A DNA stretch of 64,000 nt from Cellulomonas wangleii (GCF_018388445.1 NZ_CP074405.1:2356001-2420000); one strand, 5' to 3'; counted from the stretch's first letter, positions 32,719 through 40,733 are shown. Notes: generated by a model from the letters alone, not told the origin. Numbers and translations: made by a program.

Positions 32719-33963
32719 ATGAGCACCGTCCCCGAGGTCGTCGTCACCGGCCTGGGCGCCACCACGCCGCTCGGCGGTGACGTCCCCAGCACGTGGCGGG
32801 CGGCGCTGGCCGGTGAGTCCGGCGCGGCCACGTTCGAGAACGACTGGGCCGAGCGCTACGACATCGCCGTGAACTTCGGGGCGATGGTCAAGGTCCCCGC
32901 GGACCAGGTGCTCCCCCGGCCCGAGCTCAAGCGGATGGACCCCTCCGCGCAGTACGCGGTCATCGCCACGCGCGAGGCGTGGGCGGACGCGGGCTCCCCC
33001 GAGGTCGACGGCGACCGCCTCGGCGCCGTGGTGTCCTCGGGCATCGGCGGCATCTGGACGACCCTGGACGCGTGGGACACGCTGCGGGAGAAGGGCGGTC
33101 GCCGGGTCCTGCCCATGACCGTGCCCATGCTCATGCCGAACTCGCCCGTCGCGTACGTCTCGCTGGAGCTCGGTGCCCGTGCCGGCGCGCACGCGCTCGT
33201 CTCGGCGTGCGCGTCCGGTGCGGAGGCCATCGGGTACGCCGTGCAGATGATCCGCGACGGACGTGCCGACGTGGTGGTCGCGGGCGGCACCGAGGCCACG
33301 ATCCACCCCATGCCCATCGCCGCGTTCGCGGCGTCACGCACCCTGTCGACACGGAATGACGACCCCGCGGGGGCGTCGCGCCCGTACGACGTCGACCGCG
33401 ACGGCTTCGTCATCGGCGAGGGCGCCGGCATCGTGGTGCTGGAGTCCGCCGCGCACGCCGCGGCGCGCGGTGCCCGCGTGTACGCACGGATCGGCGGCGT
33501 CGGCCTGTCTGCCGACGGCTACCACCTGACGTCGCCCGAGCCGTCCGGCGACGGGCAGGTCCGCGCGATGCGCGCCGCCCTGGCCGACTCCGGCGTGGCA
33601 GCCGCCGACGTGACCCACGTCAACGCGCACGCGACGTCGACGGTCGTGGGCGACCTCATCGAGGCCCGCTCCATCCGCGGTGTGCTGGGCGACGACGCCG
33701 ACCACGTGGCGCTCTCGGCGACCAAGTCGATGACCGGGCACCTGCTCGGCGGCGCCGGTGCGCTCGAGACGATCTTCACCGTCCTCGCGGTGCACGACCG
33801 CCAGGCGCCGCCGACGATCAACGTCGCGAACCCCGACCCGGAGCTGGTGCTCGACCTCGTGCGCGACACCCCGCGCGCACTGCCCGCCGGTCCCGTCGCC
33901 GCCATCAACAACTCGTTCGGGTTCGGCGGTCACAACGTCGCCCTGGTGGTCACCTCCGCCTGA
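32719..33963 (+). CDS. fabF: 3-oxoacyl-ACP synthase II
   Basis: Elongates acyl-ACP by two carbons. 414 residues, thiolase fold. Catalytic Cys164 in VSACASGAEAIGYA, His in HVNAHATSTVVGD, and His in SATKSMTGHLLGGAGALE. Also VVTGLGATTPLGGDV at the N-terminus and NNSFGFGGHNVALV at the C-terminus. ATG follows AAGGAG by 8 bases. Last gene of the fabD operon and followed by a 22-bp hairpin. Confidence 0.97.
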   Translation: MSTVPEVVVTGLGATTPLGGDVPSTWRAALAGESGAATFENDWAERYDIAVNFGAMVKVPADQVLPRPELKRMDPSAQYAVIATREAWADAGSPEVDGDRLGAVVSSGIGGIWTTLDAWDTLREKGGRRVLPMTVPMLMPNSPVAYVSLELGARAGAHALVSACASGAEAIGYAVQMIRDGRADVVVAGGTEATIHPMPIAAFAASRTLSTRNDDPAGASRPYDVDRDGFVIGEGAGIVVLESAAHAAARGARVYARIGGVGLSADGYHLTSPEPSGDGQVRAMRAALADSGVAAADVTHVNAHATSTVVGDLIEARSIRGVLGDDADHVALSATKSMTGHLLGGAGALETIFTVLAVHDRQAPPTINVANPDPELVLDLVRDTPRALPAGPVAAINNSFGFGGHNVALVVTSA

Positions 33964-34019
33964 CGCGGGCCTGCGGCGCCGTCCGCGGGCCTCCGGGCGG
34001 GCCATCACCGCGCACCTGC

Positions 34020-34077
34020 CCGGTCGCACGACGGCGCCCGCTCCCCTCTCCGGGTGCGGGCGCCGTCGTGCGACCGG
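34020..34077. terminator. Strong bidirectional terminator between fabF and DUF3145
   Basis: A perfect 22-bp stem (34020-34041 with 34056-34077) around a 14-base pyrimidine-rich loop, placed between two convergent genes. Confidence 0.85.
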
Positions 34078-34085
34078 TCGGTGCG

Positions 34086-34586
34086 TCAGCCGACGCGGTG
34101 CAGCCACCGCACGGGCGCGCCGGCGCCCGCGTAGCGGAACGGCTCGAGCTCGTCGTCCCACGCCTGCCCGAGGGCCAGGTCGAGCTCGGCACGCAGCCGC
34201 TCGGGTTCGGCGGCGTGCTCGAGCGCCGCGCGGATCCGGTCCTCGGGGATCACAACGTTGCCGTGCACGTCGGTGGCGGCGTGGAAGATGCCGAGCTCGG
34301 GCGTGTGGCTCCAGCGCGACCCGTCGACGCCGGCGCTCGGCTCCTCGGTGACCTCGTAGCGCAGGTGCGCCCAGCCGCGCAGCGCGGACGCCAGGCGGGC
34401 TCCGGTGCCCGGCGCCGCCTGCCACGACAGCTCCGCGCGGTAGAAGCTCGGCCCGGCGGGCTGCTGCGTCCAGTCCAGGCTGACGCGCGCGCCCAGCGCG
34501 TTGCCTGCCGCCCACTCGACGTGGGGGCACAGCGCGCGCGGCGCGGAGTGCACGAAAAGTACACCGCGGGTGATGGCACCGGCCAT
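34086..34586 (-). CDS. DUF3145 conserved actinobacterial protein
   Basis: A 166-residue cytoplasmic protein starting MAGAITRGVLFVHSAPRALC, then PHVEWAAGNALGARVSLDW and GRWSHTPELGIFHA-like GSRWSHTPELGIFHAATDV. The family is kept next to fabF across Actinobacteria, as here, but its function is not known; co-occurrence suggests a link with fatty acid metabolism. The ATG at 34586 follows GGGAGG by 5 bases; the in-frame ATG further up (34625) lacks support. Convergent with fabF. Confidence 0.9.
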   Translation of the reverse strand: MAGAITRGVLFVHSAPRALCPHVEWAAGNALGARVSLDWTQQPAGPSFYRAELSWQAAPGTGARLASALRGWAHLRYEVTEEPSAGVDGSRWSHTPELGIFHAATDVHGNVVIPEDRIRAALEHAAEPERLRAELDLALGQAWDDELEPFRYAGAGAPVRWLHRVG

Positions 34587-34735
34587 GTCGTCCTCCCGGT
34601 TGGGCTCGAGGGTCGCCTTCCCCAACGACCTCGCCCCGTGTCGGGAACGTCATCAGCACGGATGCAGCGCACGCGGCGTGCACGGCACAGGATGCCCCAT
34701 GCGTCGCCGCAGGTCCAGCGGACGCGCGGGACGTC

Positions 34736-35224
34736 TCAGAGCTGCTCGCGGATGGCCCGCATCGCCTTCTTGCGCACGGAGCGCTCGAGCCGGTCCAGGT
34801 ACAGCATGCCGTCGAGGTGGTCGACCTCGTGCTGCAGGCAGCGCGCCATGAGCTCGGTGCCCTCGACCACGACCTCCCGGCCGTCGAGGTCCGTGCCCAC
34901 CACGCGGGCGTACCAGGCCCGGTGCGTCGGGAACCACAGCCCCGGCACCGACAGGCAGCCCTCGTCGCCGTCCTGGTACTCGTCCTCGGACAGCTCGACG
35001 ATGACGGGGTTCAGCACGTAGCCGATCTCGTCGTCGATGTTCCACGAGAACGCCCGCAGGCCGACGCCGATCTGGTTGGCGGCCAGGCCGGCACGCCCCT
35101 CCATGTCGACGGTCTCGAGCAGGTCCTCGACGAGCGAGCGGACCCGGTCGTCGATCGTGGTGATCGGGTCGCACGGGGTGCGCAGCACGGGGTCGCCGAC
35201 GATGCGGATCTCACGCAGGGCCAT
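34736..35224 (-). CDS. def: Peptide deformylase
   Basis: Removes the formyl group from N-terminal formyl-methionine. 162 residues, with the three family motifs: GLAANQIG (46-53), EGCLS with metal ligand Cys90, and HEVDH (132-136). The tail [18 protein letters not shown] is basic. ATG at 35224 is preceded by AAAGGATCAGG. Upstream is a 10-bp perfect stem (35243-35252/35264-35273) of unknown effect. It is second after bldC on this strand but separated from it by a clear terminator. Confidence 0.96.
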   Translation of the reverse strand: MALREIRIVGDPVLRTPCDPITTIDDRVRSLVEDLLETVDMEGRAGLAANQIGVGLRAFSWNIDDEIGYVLNPVIVELSEDEYQDGDEGCLSVPGLWFPTHRAWYARVVGTDLDGREVVVEGTELMARCLQHEVDHLDGMLYLDRLERSVRKKAMRAIREQL

Positions 35225-35242
35225 GTCCTGATCCTTTCACGT

Positions 35243-35273
35243 CCCGCGGGCGCATCGGCCCTTCGCCCGCGGG
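35243..35273 (-). other. Hairpin upstream of def
   Basis: CCCGCGGGCG and CGCCCGCGGG form a 10-bp stem with an 11-base loop, about 19 bases before the def start. Could sit in the 5' leader or be a terminator remnant. Confidence 0.4.
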
Positions 35274-35304
35274 GCGGTGCGTGCTGCACCGGCCGGACGC
35301 AGCA

Positions 35305-35339
35305 CGACGCCGGTGGCGATCAGGTCGCCACCGGCGTCG
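35305..35339 (-). terminator. Terminator of bldC
   Basis: A perfect 15-bp stem (35305-35319 with 35325-35339) with a TCAGG loop, 37 bases past the bldC stop. Confidence 0.75.
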
Positions 35340-35375
35340 GTGTCGTGGGTGCGTCGTCGTCGACGGCCCCTCGGG

Positions 35376-35600
35376 TCACTCCCCCGCGCGCTGCTGCGGG
35401 ACGCCCGTCAGGAGCTGCCGGACCTCCGCCTCGTGGAAACGGCGGTGGCCGCCGAGGGTGCGGACCGCGGAGAGCTTGCCGGCCTGGGCCCAGCGGGTCA
35501 CGGTCTTCGGGTCGACCCGGAACAGCACCGCGACCTCGCCCGGGGTGAGCAGGCTGCCCTGCGTGAGCGGGGCCTCGTTGGCAGGCGTGTGAACAGCCAT
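35376..35600 (-). CDS. bldC: BldC-type helix-turn-helix regulator
   Basis: A 74-residue MerR-like DNA-binding protein without a sensor domain. LLTPGEVAVLFRVDPKTVTR, WAQAGKLSAVRTLGGHRRFH and EAEVRQLL match BldC, which controls entry into development in Streptomyces and is found in non-sporulating actinomycetes too. The ATG at 35600 follows AAGGAG by 8 bases. The leader of about 100 bases between the promoter and the start carries a c-di-GMP-I-like riboswitch, so expression may depend on that second messenger. Confidence 0.92.
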   Translation of the reverse strand: MAVHTPANEAPLTQGSLLTPGEVAVLFRVDPKTVTRWAQAGKLSAVRTLGGHRRFHEAEVRQLLTGVPQQRAGE

Positions 35601-35617
35601 GACTGGTTCTCCTTCAT

Positions 35618-35698
35618 CGTTCGGTAGCTCGGCTGGCCCTGTGGGCCCCGTGGCTTTGCGTCCCCACCTTGCGGCGGGTTTGCCGTTGTCGCTGACGT
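35618..35698 (-). ncRNA. Cyclic di-GMP-I (GEMM-I) riboswitch candidate in the bldC leader
   Basis: On the transcript strand the hallmark elements occur in order: GGCAAACC (35684-35677), a 4-bp stem capped by the GNRA loop GCAA, then GGGACGCAAAGCC (35664-35652), a second hairpin (GGGCC/GGCCC-like around CACA) and GAGCTACCGAA near 35621. The block fits the GEMM-I aptamer, which binds c-di-GMP. It lies between the bldC promoter and AAGGAG. Boundaries are approximate; a covariance-model score is needed. Confidence 0.8.
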
Positions 35699-35703
35699 GA
35701 ACG

Positions 35704-35732
35704 ACTATGCCCCAATCTGGACAACTGTGCAA
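35704..35732 (-). promoter_or_regulatory. bldC promoter
   Basis: TTGCAC (35732-35727), 17 bases, CATAGT (35709-35704). The start point would be about 35697, just before the riboswitch. Confidence 0.6.
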
Positions 35733-35773
35733 CAACCGCCGCCGTGCCTGATCTGTCCGGAGCGGGTGAAAAG

Positions 35774-36556
35774 TCAGAGGCGCCCGAACCGTGCCCGGAT
35801 GCCGCAGTACGCCCCGAACGCGATCAGGCCCACGGCGACCAGCAGGAGCAGCACCGGACCACCCGGCGCGTCGCGCAGCGCCACCAGCGCCCCGTCCAGG
35901 CCGGTCGCCTCCTGCGGGTTGGCGTCCGCGGCGGCCACGACGAACAGCACGCCCACGATGCCCAGCGCGACGCCCTTCGCGGTGTAGCCGACGACGCCCG
36001 CCTGGCGCGCCACCCGTCCCGTGGTCCCGGCAGGCAGCCGCCGCAGGTCCTCGAGGAACTTCTTCGTCAGGCCCTTGTGCACGTGGTAGGCACCCACGGC
36101 CACGATGCCGACGCCGACAGCGCCGACGAGCAGCCGGCCGCCCGGCGCCTGCATGAGCTCGCCCGTCACGCTCGACGTCTGGCTGCCGCTGCCGGAGCCC
36201 GACCCGCGCGCGAAGGCGAACGCGGTGACGCCGAGAGCGACGTACACCGCGGCCTTGCCGCCGGCCTTCGCCCGCTCCGACGTCCCGCCCGCGGCGCCGC
36301 TGATGGCCGCGGCCGCGTACCAGGCGCCGAGCGCCAGGAACGCCACGCACGTGAACCACAGCACCACCGCCCCGAACGGGGAGGACGCGATCTTCTCGAA
36401 GGCCCCGGACTGGTCGGCGCTCCCGGCGGAGGACCCGAAGGCCAGCTGCACCGCCAGCACACCGATCAGCACGTGCACCAGGCCGGAGGCCGCGTAGCCC
36501 GCCCGTGCCCCCAGCTCCCACGCCCCCTGGCGGGATCCTGTCGCGACCGTGGTCAT
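35774..36556 (-). CDS. DUF1206 membrane protein
   Basis: A 260-residue integral membrane protein with six hydrophobic segments in three two-helix repeats, each starting with a G-x-x-A/V-x-G-x-V-x-x-hydrophobic pattern: ARAGYAASGLVHVLIGVLAV, AGGKAAVYVALGVTAFAF and ARQAGVVGYTAKGVALGIVG. This triple repeat defines DUF1206. Function unknown. ATG at 36556 follows GAGGAGGTGAC, a very strong ribosome site. A short loop GSGSGSGSQTS is found after repeat 2. It stands upstream of bldC but runs the same way with its own start. Confidence 0.88.
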   Translation of the reverse strand: MTTVATGSRQGAWELGARAGYAASGLVHVLIGVLAVQLAFGSSAGSADQSGAFEKIASSPFGAVVLWFTCVAFLALGAWYAAAAISGAAGGTSERAKAGGKAAVYVALGVTAFAFARGSGSGSGSQTSSVTGELMQAPGGRLLVGAVGVGIVAVGAYHVHKGLTKKFLEDLRRLPAGTTGRVARQAGVVGYTAKGVALGIVGVLFVVAAADANPQEATGLDGALVALRDAPGGPVLLLLVAVGLIAFGAYCGIRARFGRL

Positions 36557-36711
36557 GTCACCTCCTCGACGCGGGCCCCCACCGGCCGACGTGCGTCGGC
36601 GCCCGGGGCGATGGTGGCAGTGCCGTGCGCCGTCGGCATCCGCTGGCGAGGGCGGCCACGTCGCGCCCCACATCGTCGGCGCCCGCCGCGCCGTCGGTAG
36701 GCTGCGGGCGC

Positions 36712-36785
36712 GGGCCAGTAGCTCAGTCGGTCAGAGCAGCGGACTCATAATCCGTCGGTCGTGGGTTCAAGCCCCACCTGGCCCA
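36712..36785 (+). tRNA. tRNA with anticodon CAT (Met, or Ile2 after lysidine modification)
   Basis: Acceptor GGGCCAG pairs exactly with CTGGCCC; T-arm GTGGG-TTCAAGC-CCCAC; anticodon loop CTCATAA. CAT anticodons serve elongator Met or, when the C is modified, isoleucine AUA. The GGACTCATAATCC stem and GGTCG variable region recall Ile2, but this cannot be decided by eye. ACC follows, so part of CCA is encoded. Confidence 0.9.
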
Positions 36786-36834
36786 CCGTCGGACCGGGTC
36801 GCGCCCTCCACGTGCGGGGACTTCCGCGCACCCC

Positions 36835-36840
36835 TACTGT
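36835..36840 (+). promoter_or_regulatory. -10 box of the first PAP2 gene, leaderless start
   Basis: TACTGT ends 7 bases before the ATG at 36848, 50 bases after the tRNA. Confidence 0.5.
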
Positions 36841-36847
36841 CCTCGCC

Positions 36848-37588
36848 ATGCCGACCGCCCCGACCCGTCGCCGGGACCTGGTGCGCGCCGCGGTGCTCGG
36901 CACGGTGGTGGTGCTGCCCGTCGTGGCCCTCGCCGTCGCCGTGCGTGGGGAGTCGGGCACGGTCGTGCGCGTCGACCACGCCGTGGTGCGGGCGGCGACC
37001 GACCTGACCCGCGCGTCGGACGGTCTGCGCACCGTGCTCGTCGTCTGGCAGGAGCTGTTCGCCGCGCGGTGGCTGAACCTGCTGCTCGTGCCGGCCGTGT
37101 GCGTGTGGGCGTGGCGTCGGCACGGGCTGCGCGAGCGCGTGTGGTGGGCGGCGGCGACCGTGGCCGTGGGCTGGCTCCTGCAGCTCGTGGCCAAGGGGAT
37201 CGTGCAGCGCACGCGGCCCGTCATCGAGGACGCGGTCGCCCACGCCCCCGGCTCCAGCTTCCCCTCGGGTCACGCGGCGAACACGACCCTCGTGGCCGTC
37301 ACGCTGACCCTGCTGCTGTGGCCCGTCCTGGGGCGCCGGGGCCGCGTCGTGGTGCCGCTGACCGGCGGCGTGCTCGTGGTGCTGACGGCCGCGGACCGCG
37401 TGCTCCTCGGCGTGCACCACCCGTCGGACGTGGTCGCAGGAGTCCTGCTGGGCCTCGCCGTGGCGGGCGCGTCGTACGTGGGGTGGCGCCGTGGCCCGAC
37501 CCCGCACGGCACCGGCACCGGCACGGAGGACGAGGCCACGCACGACGCCGCTCGCGACATCCCGCACCCCGCTCCCGGCTCCTCGTGA
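36848..37588 (+). CDS. PAP2-family membrane phosphatase
   Basis: Membrane-bound acid phosphatase of the PAP2 class, 246 residues with about six hydrophobic segments. The three catalytic motifs are present: KGIVQRTRP, SFPSGHAANTT and RVLLGVHHPSDV with the nucleophile His in the last. Such enzymes remove phosphate from lipids, for example phosphatidic acid or undecaprenyl diphosphate, on the outer face. The C-terminal tail is hydrophilic (TGTGTEDEATHD). ATG at 36848 follows a -10 box by 7 bases. The next gene codes for a second member of the family, 20 bases downstream. Confidence 0.9.
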   Translation: MPTAPTRRRDLVRAAVLGTVVVLPVVALAVAVRGESGTVVRVDHAVVRAATDLTRASDGLRTVLVVWQELFAARWLNLLLVPAVCVWAWRRHGLRERVWWAAATVAVGWLLQLVAKGIVQRTRPVIEDAVAHAPGSSFPSGHAANTTLVAVTLTLLLWPVLGRRGRVVVPLTGGVLVVLTAADRVLLGVHHPSDVVAGVLLGLAVAGASYVGWRRGPTPHGTGTGTEDEATHDAARDIPHPAPGSS

Positions 37589-37608
37589 GCCCCGTCCCCG
37601 GAGGACCT

Positions 37609-38346
37609 GTGAACGCCTTCTGGCACCGCTACGAGACGGACAGCACGCGACCCGACGGCCGTGAGGTGCGGCGCGACCTCGCCCGGCGCGTGCTGGTGCC
37701 CGCAGCCGTGCTGTGGTGCGTCGTCGTGGGCCTCGGTCTGCTCGTCACAGGTCCGCTGGGCGGGCTGCCGGCGGAGGCGGGCGTCAACACGTGGTTCGTG
37801 GAGCAGCGCACCCCCGCGCTGGACGCGGTCACCACGGTGCTGTCGGCGATCGGGCAGACGGAGTTCCTCATCGGCGCGTGCCTCCTGGCGATCGCGCTGA
37901 CGTGGTGGCGGACGCGGCAGTGGTGGTACGCGGTCGTGCCCGGCCTGGCCGTGGCCGTGCAGGCGGTGATCTTCCTCACGTCGGCCCTGGTCGTCGGGCG
38001 GGAGCGGCCCGAGGTCGAGCAGCTGGACCACGCACCGCCGACCTCGAGCTTCCCCAGCGGGCACACCGGCGCCGCGACGGCCTTCTACCTGACGCTGGCC
38101 TTCCAGGCACAGCGCGTGCGCCACCCCGTCGCCCGCTGGGCGCTGACGCTGCTGTGCGTGCTCGTGCCGGTGGCGGTCGGGGTGGCGCGGGCCTACCGCG
38201 GCATGCACTCGCTCAGCGACGTCCTGGTGGGCGCGCTCAACGGCGCCACCTGCGCCGTCATCGCGTGGAACTACCTGCGTCGCACCCCGGTGACGGGCGC
38301 GGACGAGGCAACGGTGCGGGAGCACGCTCCCGCACGACTACCGTGA
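37609..38346 (+). CDS. Second PAP2-family membrane phosphatase
   Basis: A 245-residue relative of the previous protein. Catalytic motifs: VVGRERPEVEQLD (a shortened first motif), SSFPSGHTGAATAFYL, and RAYRGMHSLSDV with the nucleophile His. About six membrane segments. The GTG at 37609 is chosen because GGAGG ends 4 bases before it; an in-frame GTG at 37585 overlaps the stop of the preceding gene and cannot be excluded. The two proteins differ enough that recent duplication is unlikely. Undecaprenyl-diphosphate recycling is a reasonable guess for one of them. Confidence 0.88.
   Translation: MNAFWHRYETDSTRPDGREVRRDLARRVLVPAAVLWCVVVGLGLLVTGPLGGLPAEAGVNTWFVEQRTPALDAVTTVLSAIGQTEFLIGACLLAIALTWWRTRQWWYAVVPGLAVAVQAVIFLTSALVVGRERPEVEQLDHAPPTSSFPSGHTGAATAFYLTLAFQAQRVRHPVARWALTLLCVLVPVAVGVARAYRGMHSLSDVLVGALNGATCAVIAWNYLRRTPVTGADEATVREHAPARLP
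38339..38344 (+). promoter_or_regulatory. -10 box of the gene at 38351, leaderless GTG start
   Basis: TACCGT ends 6 bases before the GTG; it overlaps the end of the PAP2 gene. Confidence 0.5.
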
Positions 38347-38350
38347 CCAC

Positions 38351-38857
38351 GTGGCCCTGTTCTCCCGGCGACGCCGGCTGCCCGACGACCTGCGACGCGC
38401 TCTCGACCTCCGGTCGGACGCGATCCTCGCCTCGACCCCGCTCGACGACGGCCGGTGGGCCGTGGCGACGCGCCGCGCCCTGCACGTCGTGGGCCCGTCC
38501 GGAGCGGCGCGCACGCCCTGGGCGGACGTCGACCGCGGTGCCCTCGACGCCGAGAGCCGCACGCTGACGGTGCACTGGGTCAACGGCGCGCGCACCGACC
38601 TCGTGCTCGCGTCCGACGTGGACGCGTGGGACCTCGTGCAGACGTTCCGCGAGCGCGTCCAGCAGTCGGTCGTGCACGTCGAGCACGTGCCGGTGGGCGC
38701 CACCACGGTCCGCGTCGCGCTGCGCCGGGACGAGCACGGCGACCTGTTCACGCAGGTGATCGGTGACGCCGCGGTCGACCTGGCCGACCCCGCCATGGTG
38801 CGCCGGCTGGCCGACGCCGAGGCCCGGGTCCGGGCGGAGGCCGGTCTCGCGCCCTGA
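38351..38857 (+). CDS. Conserved hypothetical protein with a PH-like beta-rich core
   Basis: A 168-residue cytoplasmic protein I cannot assign. It starts VALFSRRRRLPDDLRRALDL, and the centre alternates short strands (RWAVATRRALHVVG, RTPWADVDRGALDAESRTLT, VHWVNGARTDLVLAS), like a pleckstrin-homology or Bacterial PH fold. The end (QVIGDAAVDLADPAMVRRLAD) is helical. GTG start selected because of the -10 box 6 bases upstream. It lies between the PAP2 pair and tRNA-Asn; the context gives no clue to its role. Confidence 0.7.
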   Translation: MALFSRRRRLPDDLRRALDLRSDAILASTPLDDGRWAVATRRALHVVGPSGAARTPWADVDRGALDAESRTLTVHWVNGARTDLVLASDVDAWDLVQTFRERVQQSVVHVEHVPVGATTVRVALRRDEHGDLFTQVIGDAAVDLADPAMVRRLADAEARVRAEAGLAP

Positions 38858-38926
38858 CGGGACCACAGCCCACGCCCGCCGTGTCGGCCGCACCCCCCGG
38901 AGCCTGCTAGGGTTTTCCCCGCACGA

Positions 38927-38999
38927 TCCCCCGTAGCTCAATTGGCAGAGCATTCGACTGTTAATCGAAGGGTTACTGGTTCGAGTCCAGTCGGGGGAG
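38927..38999 (+). tRNA. tRNA-Asn (anticodon GTT)
   Basis: Acceptor TCCCCCG pairs with CGGGGGA, discriminator G; anticodon loop CTGTTAA gives GTT; T-arm ACTGG-TTCGAGT-CCAGT. Sequence is typical of actinobacterial tRNA-Asn. Confidence 0.97.
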
Positions 39000-39007
39000 C
39001 ATCATCG

Positions 39008-39043
39008 AGGCCTCCGCCCCGCGTCACCGCGGGTCGGAGGCCT
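39008..39043. terminator. Hairpin between tRNA-Asn and the phosphodiesterase gene
   Basis: AGGCCTCCGCCCCGCG and CGCGGGTCGGAGGCCT pair with one mismatch around TCAC. The stem includes the last codons of the convergent gene, so it can serve both directions. Confidence 0.6.
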
Positions 39044-39587
39044 TCGTGCTGCCGGGGCGCGGACGTGCCGGCAGGCGCAGCGGCAGCTCGTGCAGCACGA
39101 CGTCCGCCACCCGGCCCGCGCGCAGCGTGAACGTCAGGTAGGTGCAGCGCGGCATGCGTCGCCGGTCGGTCGGCGACCCCGGGTTCAGCAGGCGCAGACC
39201 CCGCGGCGTCACGGAGTCCCACGGCACGTGGCTGTGGCCGAACACGAGCAGGTCCAGGTCGTCGAACCGGTCGTCGCAGCGGCGCTCGCGCCCGGCCGCG
39301 GCGCCGGTCTCGTGGACGACGCCGAGGCGGACGCCGGCCACCTCGGCGCGCGCGACCTCGGGCACGCGCGCGACCAGCGCGGGCGGGTCGTTGTTGCCGT
39401 GGCAGGCCAGCAGCCTGGCCGCGCGGTCCTCGAACCGGTCGAGCAGGTCGATGGAGACCCAGTCCCCCGCGTGGACCACCAGGTCGGCGGCGGCGACGGC
39501 CTGCCAGACCTCCACGGACAGGTCCCGGGCGCGGACCGGCACGTGCGTGTCGGCGACGGCGCACACGCGCACGGCGTCGGTGCTCAC
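39024..39587 (-). CDS. YfcE/MJ0936-type metallophosphoesterase
   Basis: A 187-residue calcineurin-fold phosphodiesterase. Metal motifs in order: VADTHVPV (DxH), VVHAGDWVS (GD), CHGNND (GN[HD], HGNND), VVHETGA in place of the usual GHG, and VFGHSHVPW (GHxH). TPRGLRLLNPGSPTDRRRMP is the typical end. Substrate unknown; cyclic nucleotides or phosphodiesters in relatives. GTG start at 39587 overlaps the stop of the upstream small gene (GTGA), which suggests one transcript. Confidence 0.88.
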   Translation of the reverse strand: MSTDAVRVCAVADTHVPVRARDLSVEVWQAVAAADLVVHAGDWVSIDLLDRFEDRAARLLACHGNNDPPALVARVPEVARAEVAGVRLGVVHETGAAAGRERRCDDRFDDLDLLVFGHSHVPWDSVTPRGLRLLNPGSPTDRRRMPRCTYLTFTLRAGRVADVVLHELPLRLPARPRPGSTKASDPR

Positions 39588-39880
39588 GGGCGTCGGAACG
39601 CGCGGCGGTCGACCGCGTCGCGCCGCGGGCGCAGGGCGGCACGGCAGCGCTCGCACACGTGCTGCACCGCGTCCGCGTGGCGGCCGACCTCGGGCAGCGC
39701 GTCCACCCAGGCGACGTGCGGGAACCGCCCGAGCGAGGAGCGGCTCAGCGCGAGCCCGCAGACCGTCTGGTTGGTGCCGCCCACCCACGCGTGCACGTCC
39801 CCGGCGGGGCGTCGCACGCCGTCGGGGTCGACCCACGTGCTCGAGGCGGCCACCTGGGCACCGGTCGGTCGTCGCACCAT
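39584..39880 (-). CDS. Small conserved hypothetical protein with four cysteines in two places
   Basis: 98 residues, reading MVRRPTGAQVAASSTWVDPD and later WVGGTNQTVCGLALSRSSLG. Cysteines occur at VCG and in HVCERCRAALRPRRD; the pattern (C ... CxxC with a nearby His) could hold a metal, but it is not a clear zinc finger. It is coupled to the phosphodiesterase by a 4-base overlap. GGAGGG lies before the ATG. I do not recognise a function. Confidence 0.65.
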   Translation of the reverse strand: MVRRPTGAQVAASSTWVDPDGVRRPAGDVHAWVGGTNQTVCGLALSRSSLGRFPHVAWVDALPEVGRHADAVQHVCERCRAALRPRRDAVDRRAFRRP

Positions 39881-39987
39881 CCCCCGTCCCTCCTGCGCCG
39901 CGGGGCCTCGCGCGGCGCGCCGTCAGCCTCGCACGGGCCGCGTGCCGCCACCACACGTCCTGCCGCGCCGCGCGGGTGCGGCGGGCC

Positions 39988-39993
39988 TAGCGT
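39988..39993 (+). promoter_or_regulatory. -10 box of the holin-like gene, leaderless start
   Basis: TAGCGT ends 6 bases before the ATG at 40000. Confidence 0.5.
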
Positions 39994-39999
39994 GAACCC

Positions 40000-40425
40000 A
40001 TGGCCCGGCTCGCCCTGCGCACGCTGATCCTCCTCGGCTCGGCCGCGATCGGCCTGCTGGTCGCCGCGGCCGTGGTCCCCGACATGACGCTGCGGGCCTC
40101 CGGGTTCGTCGTCGCGGTGGTGGTGTTCGCGCTCGCGCAGTCGCTGCTCACCCCGCTGGTGACGCGCCTGAGCACGCGGTACGCCCCCGCGTTCCTCGGC
40201 GGTGCGGGACTGGTCTCGACGTTCCTCGCCCTCGTGCTCGCCTCGGTCCTCACGGACGGTCTGCGGATCGTCGGGGCAGGGGCCTGGGCTCTCGCGACGC
40301 TGGTGGTGTGGGCCGCCACCGCCCTGGCGGCGGTGGCCCTGCCGCTGGTGCTCCCCCGGGGTCGCGGCGCCGGCGGCAGGCGGTCGGCGACGACGCCCGC
40401 GGGCACCGAGGCCGAGCCCCGCTGA
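40000..40425 (+). CDS. Phage-holin-family IV-like membrane protein
   Basis: A 141-residue membrane protein with four hydrophobic segments (about 8-26, 34-52, 65-84, 92-116) and a short basic tail. MARLALRTLILLGSAAIGLL, VPDMTLRASGFVVAVVVFAL and LTPLVTRLSTRYAPAFLGG match proteins annotated as phage holin family, a common bacterial membrane family (YvlD-like) not tied to phage. There are no other phage genes nearby, so a lysis function is not supported. Role unknown. Start supported by a leaderless promoter. Confidence 0.75.
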   Translation: MARLALRTLILLGSAAIGLLVAAAVVPDMTLRASGFVVAVVVFALAQSLLTPLVTRLSTRYAPAFLGGAGLVSTFLALVLASVLTDGLRIVGAGAWALATLVVWAATALAAVALPLVLPRGRGAGGRRSATTPAGTEAEPR

Positions 40426-40733
40426 GGGCCAGGCGCACAGCCGGGCGCACGGCCGGTCCACGCGGGTCGCCACGACGCCCCGATCAGCGTCCTGACCTGC
40501 GGTTTCACAGGGCTGCACGCCGGGGCTGGACGAACGCCCCCGCGGGCCTCACACTTGCCTCGGCCCCGCTCGTCACGGGACCTCACCCCCGCATCGCCCC
40601 CGCTTCGCCGTGCCCTCCTCCGGGCGCCCGCCGACCGTCCCCCGGCAGGGTCCGGAGACGCCGTCGACCCCTCTCCCGTCCCCCTGTCTCCACCCGTCGT
40701 CCGGCCCGTCTGGCCGGGGAAGGATGCGTCGTC
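40426..40733. other. 308-base gap before the transglutaminase gene
   Basis: A pyrimidine-rich stretch (notably about 40610-40700) with no convincing gene, tRNA or hairpin. The short frames that cross it have no family sequence. A CACACTTGCCTCGG segment near 40550 could hold promoter parts but no matching pair was seen. Confidence 0.5.

Noticed and set aside
40000..40425. Prophage remnant because of a holin-like gene
   Set aside because: The family is common on chromosomes, and no lysin, capsid or integrase genes are near.
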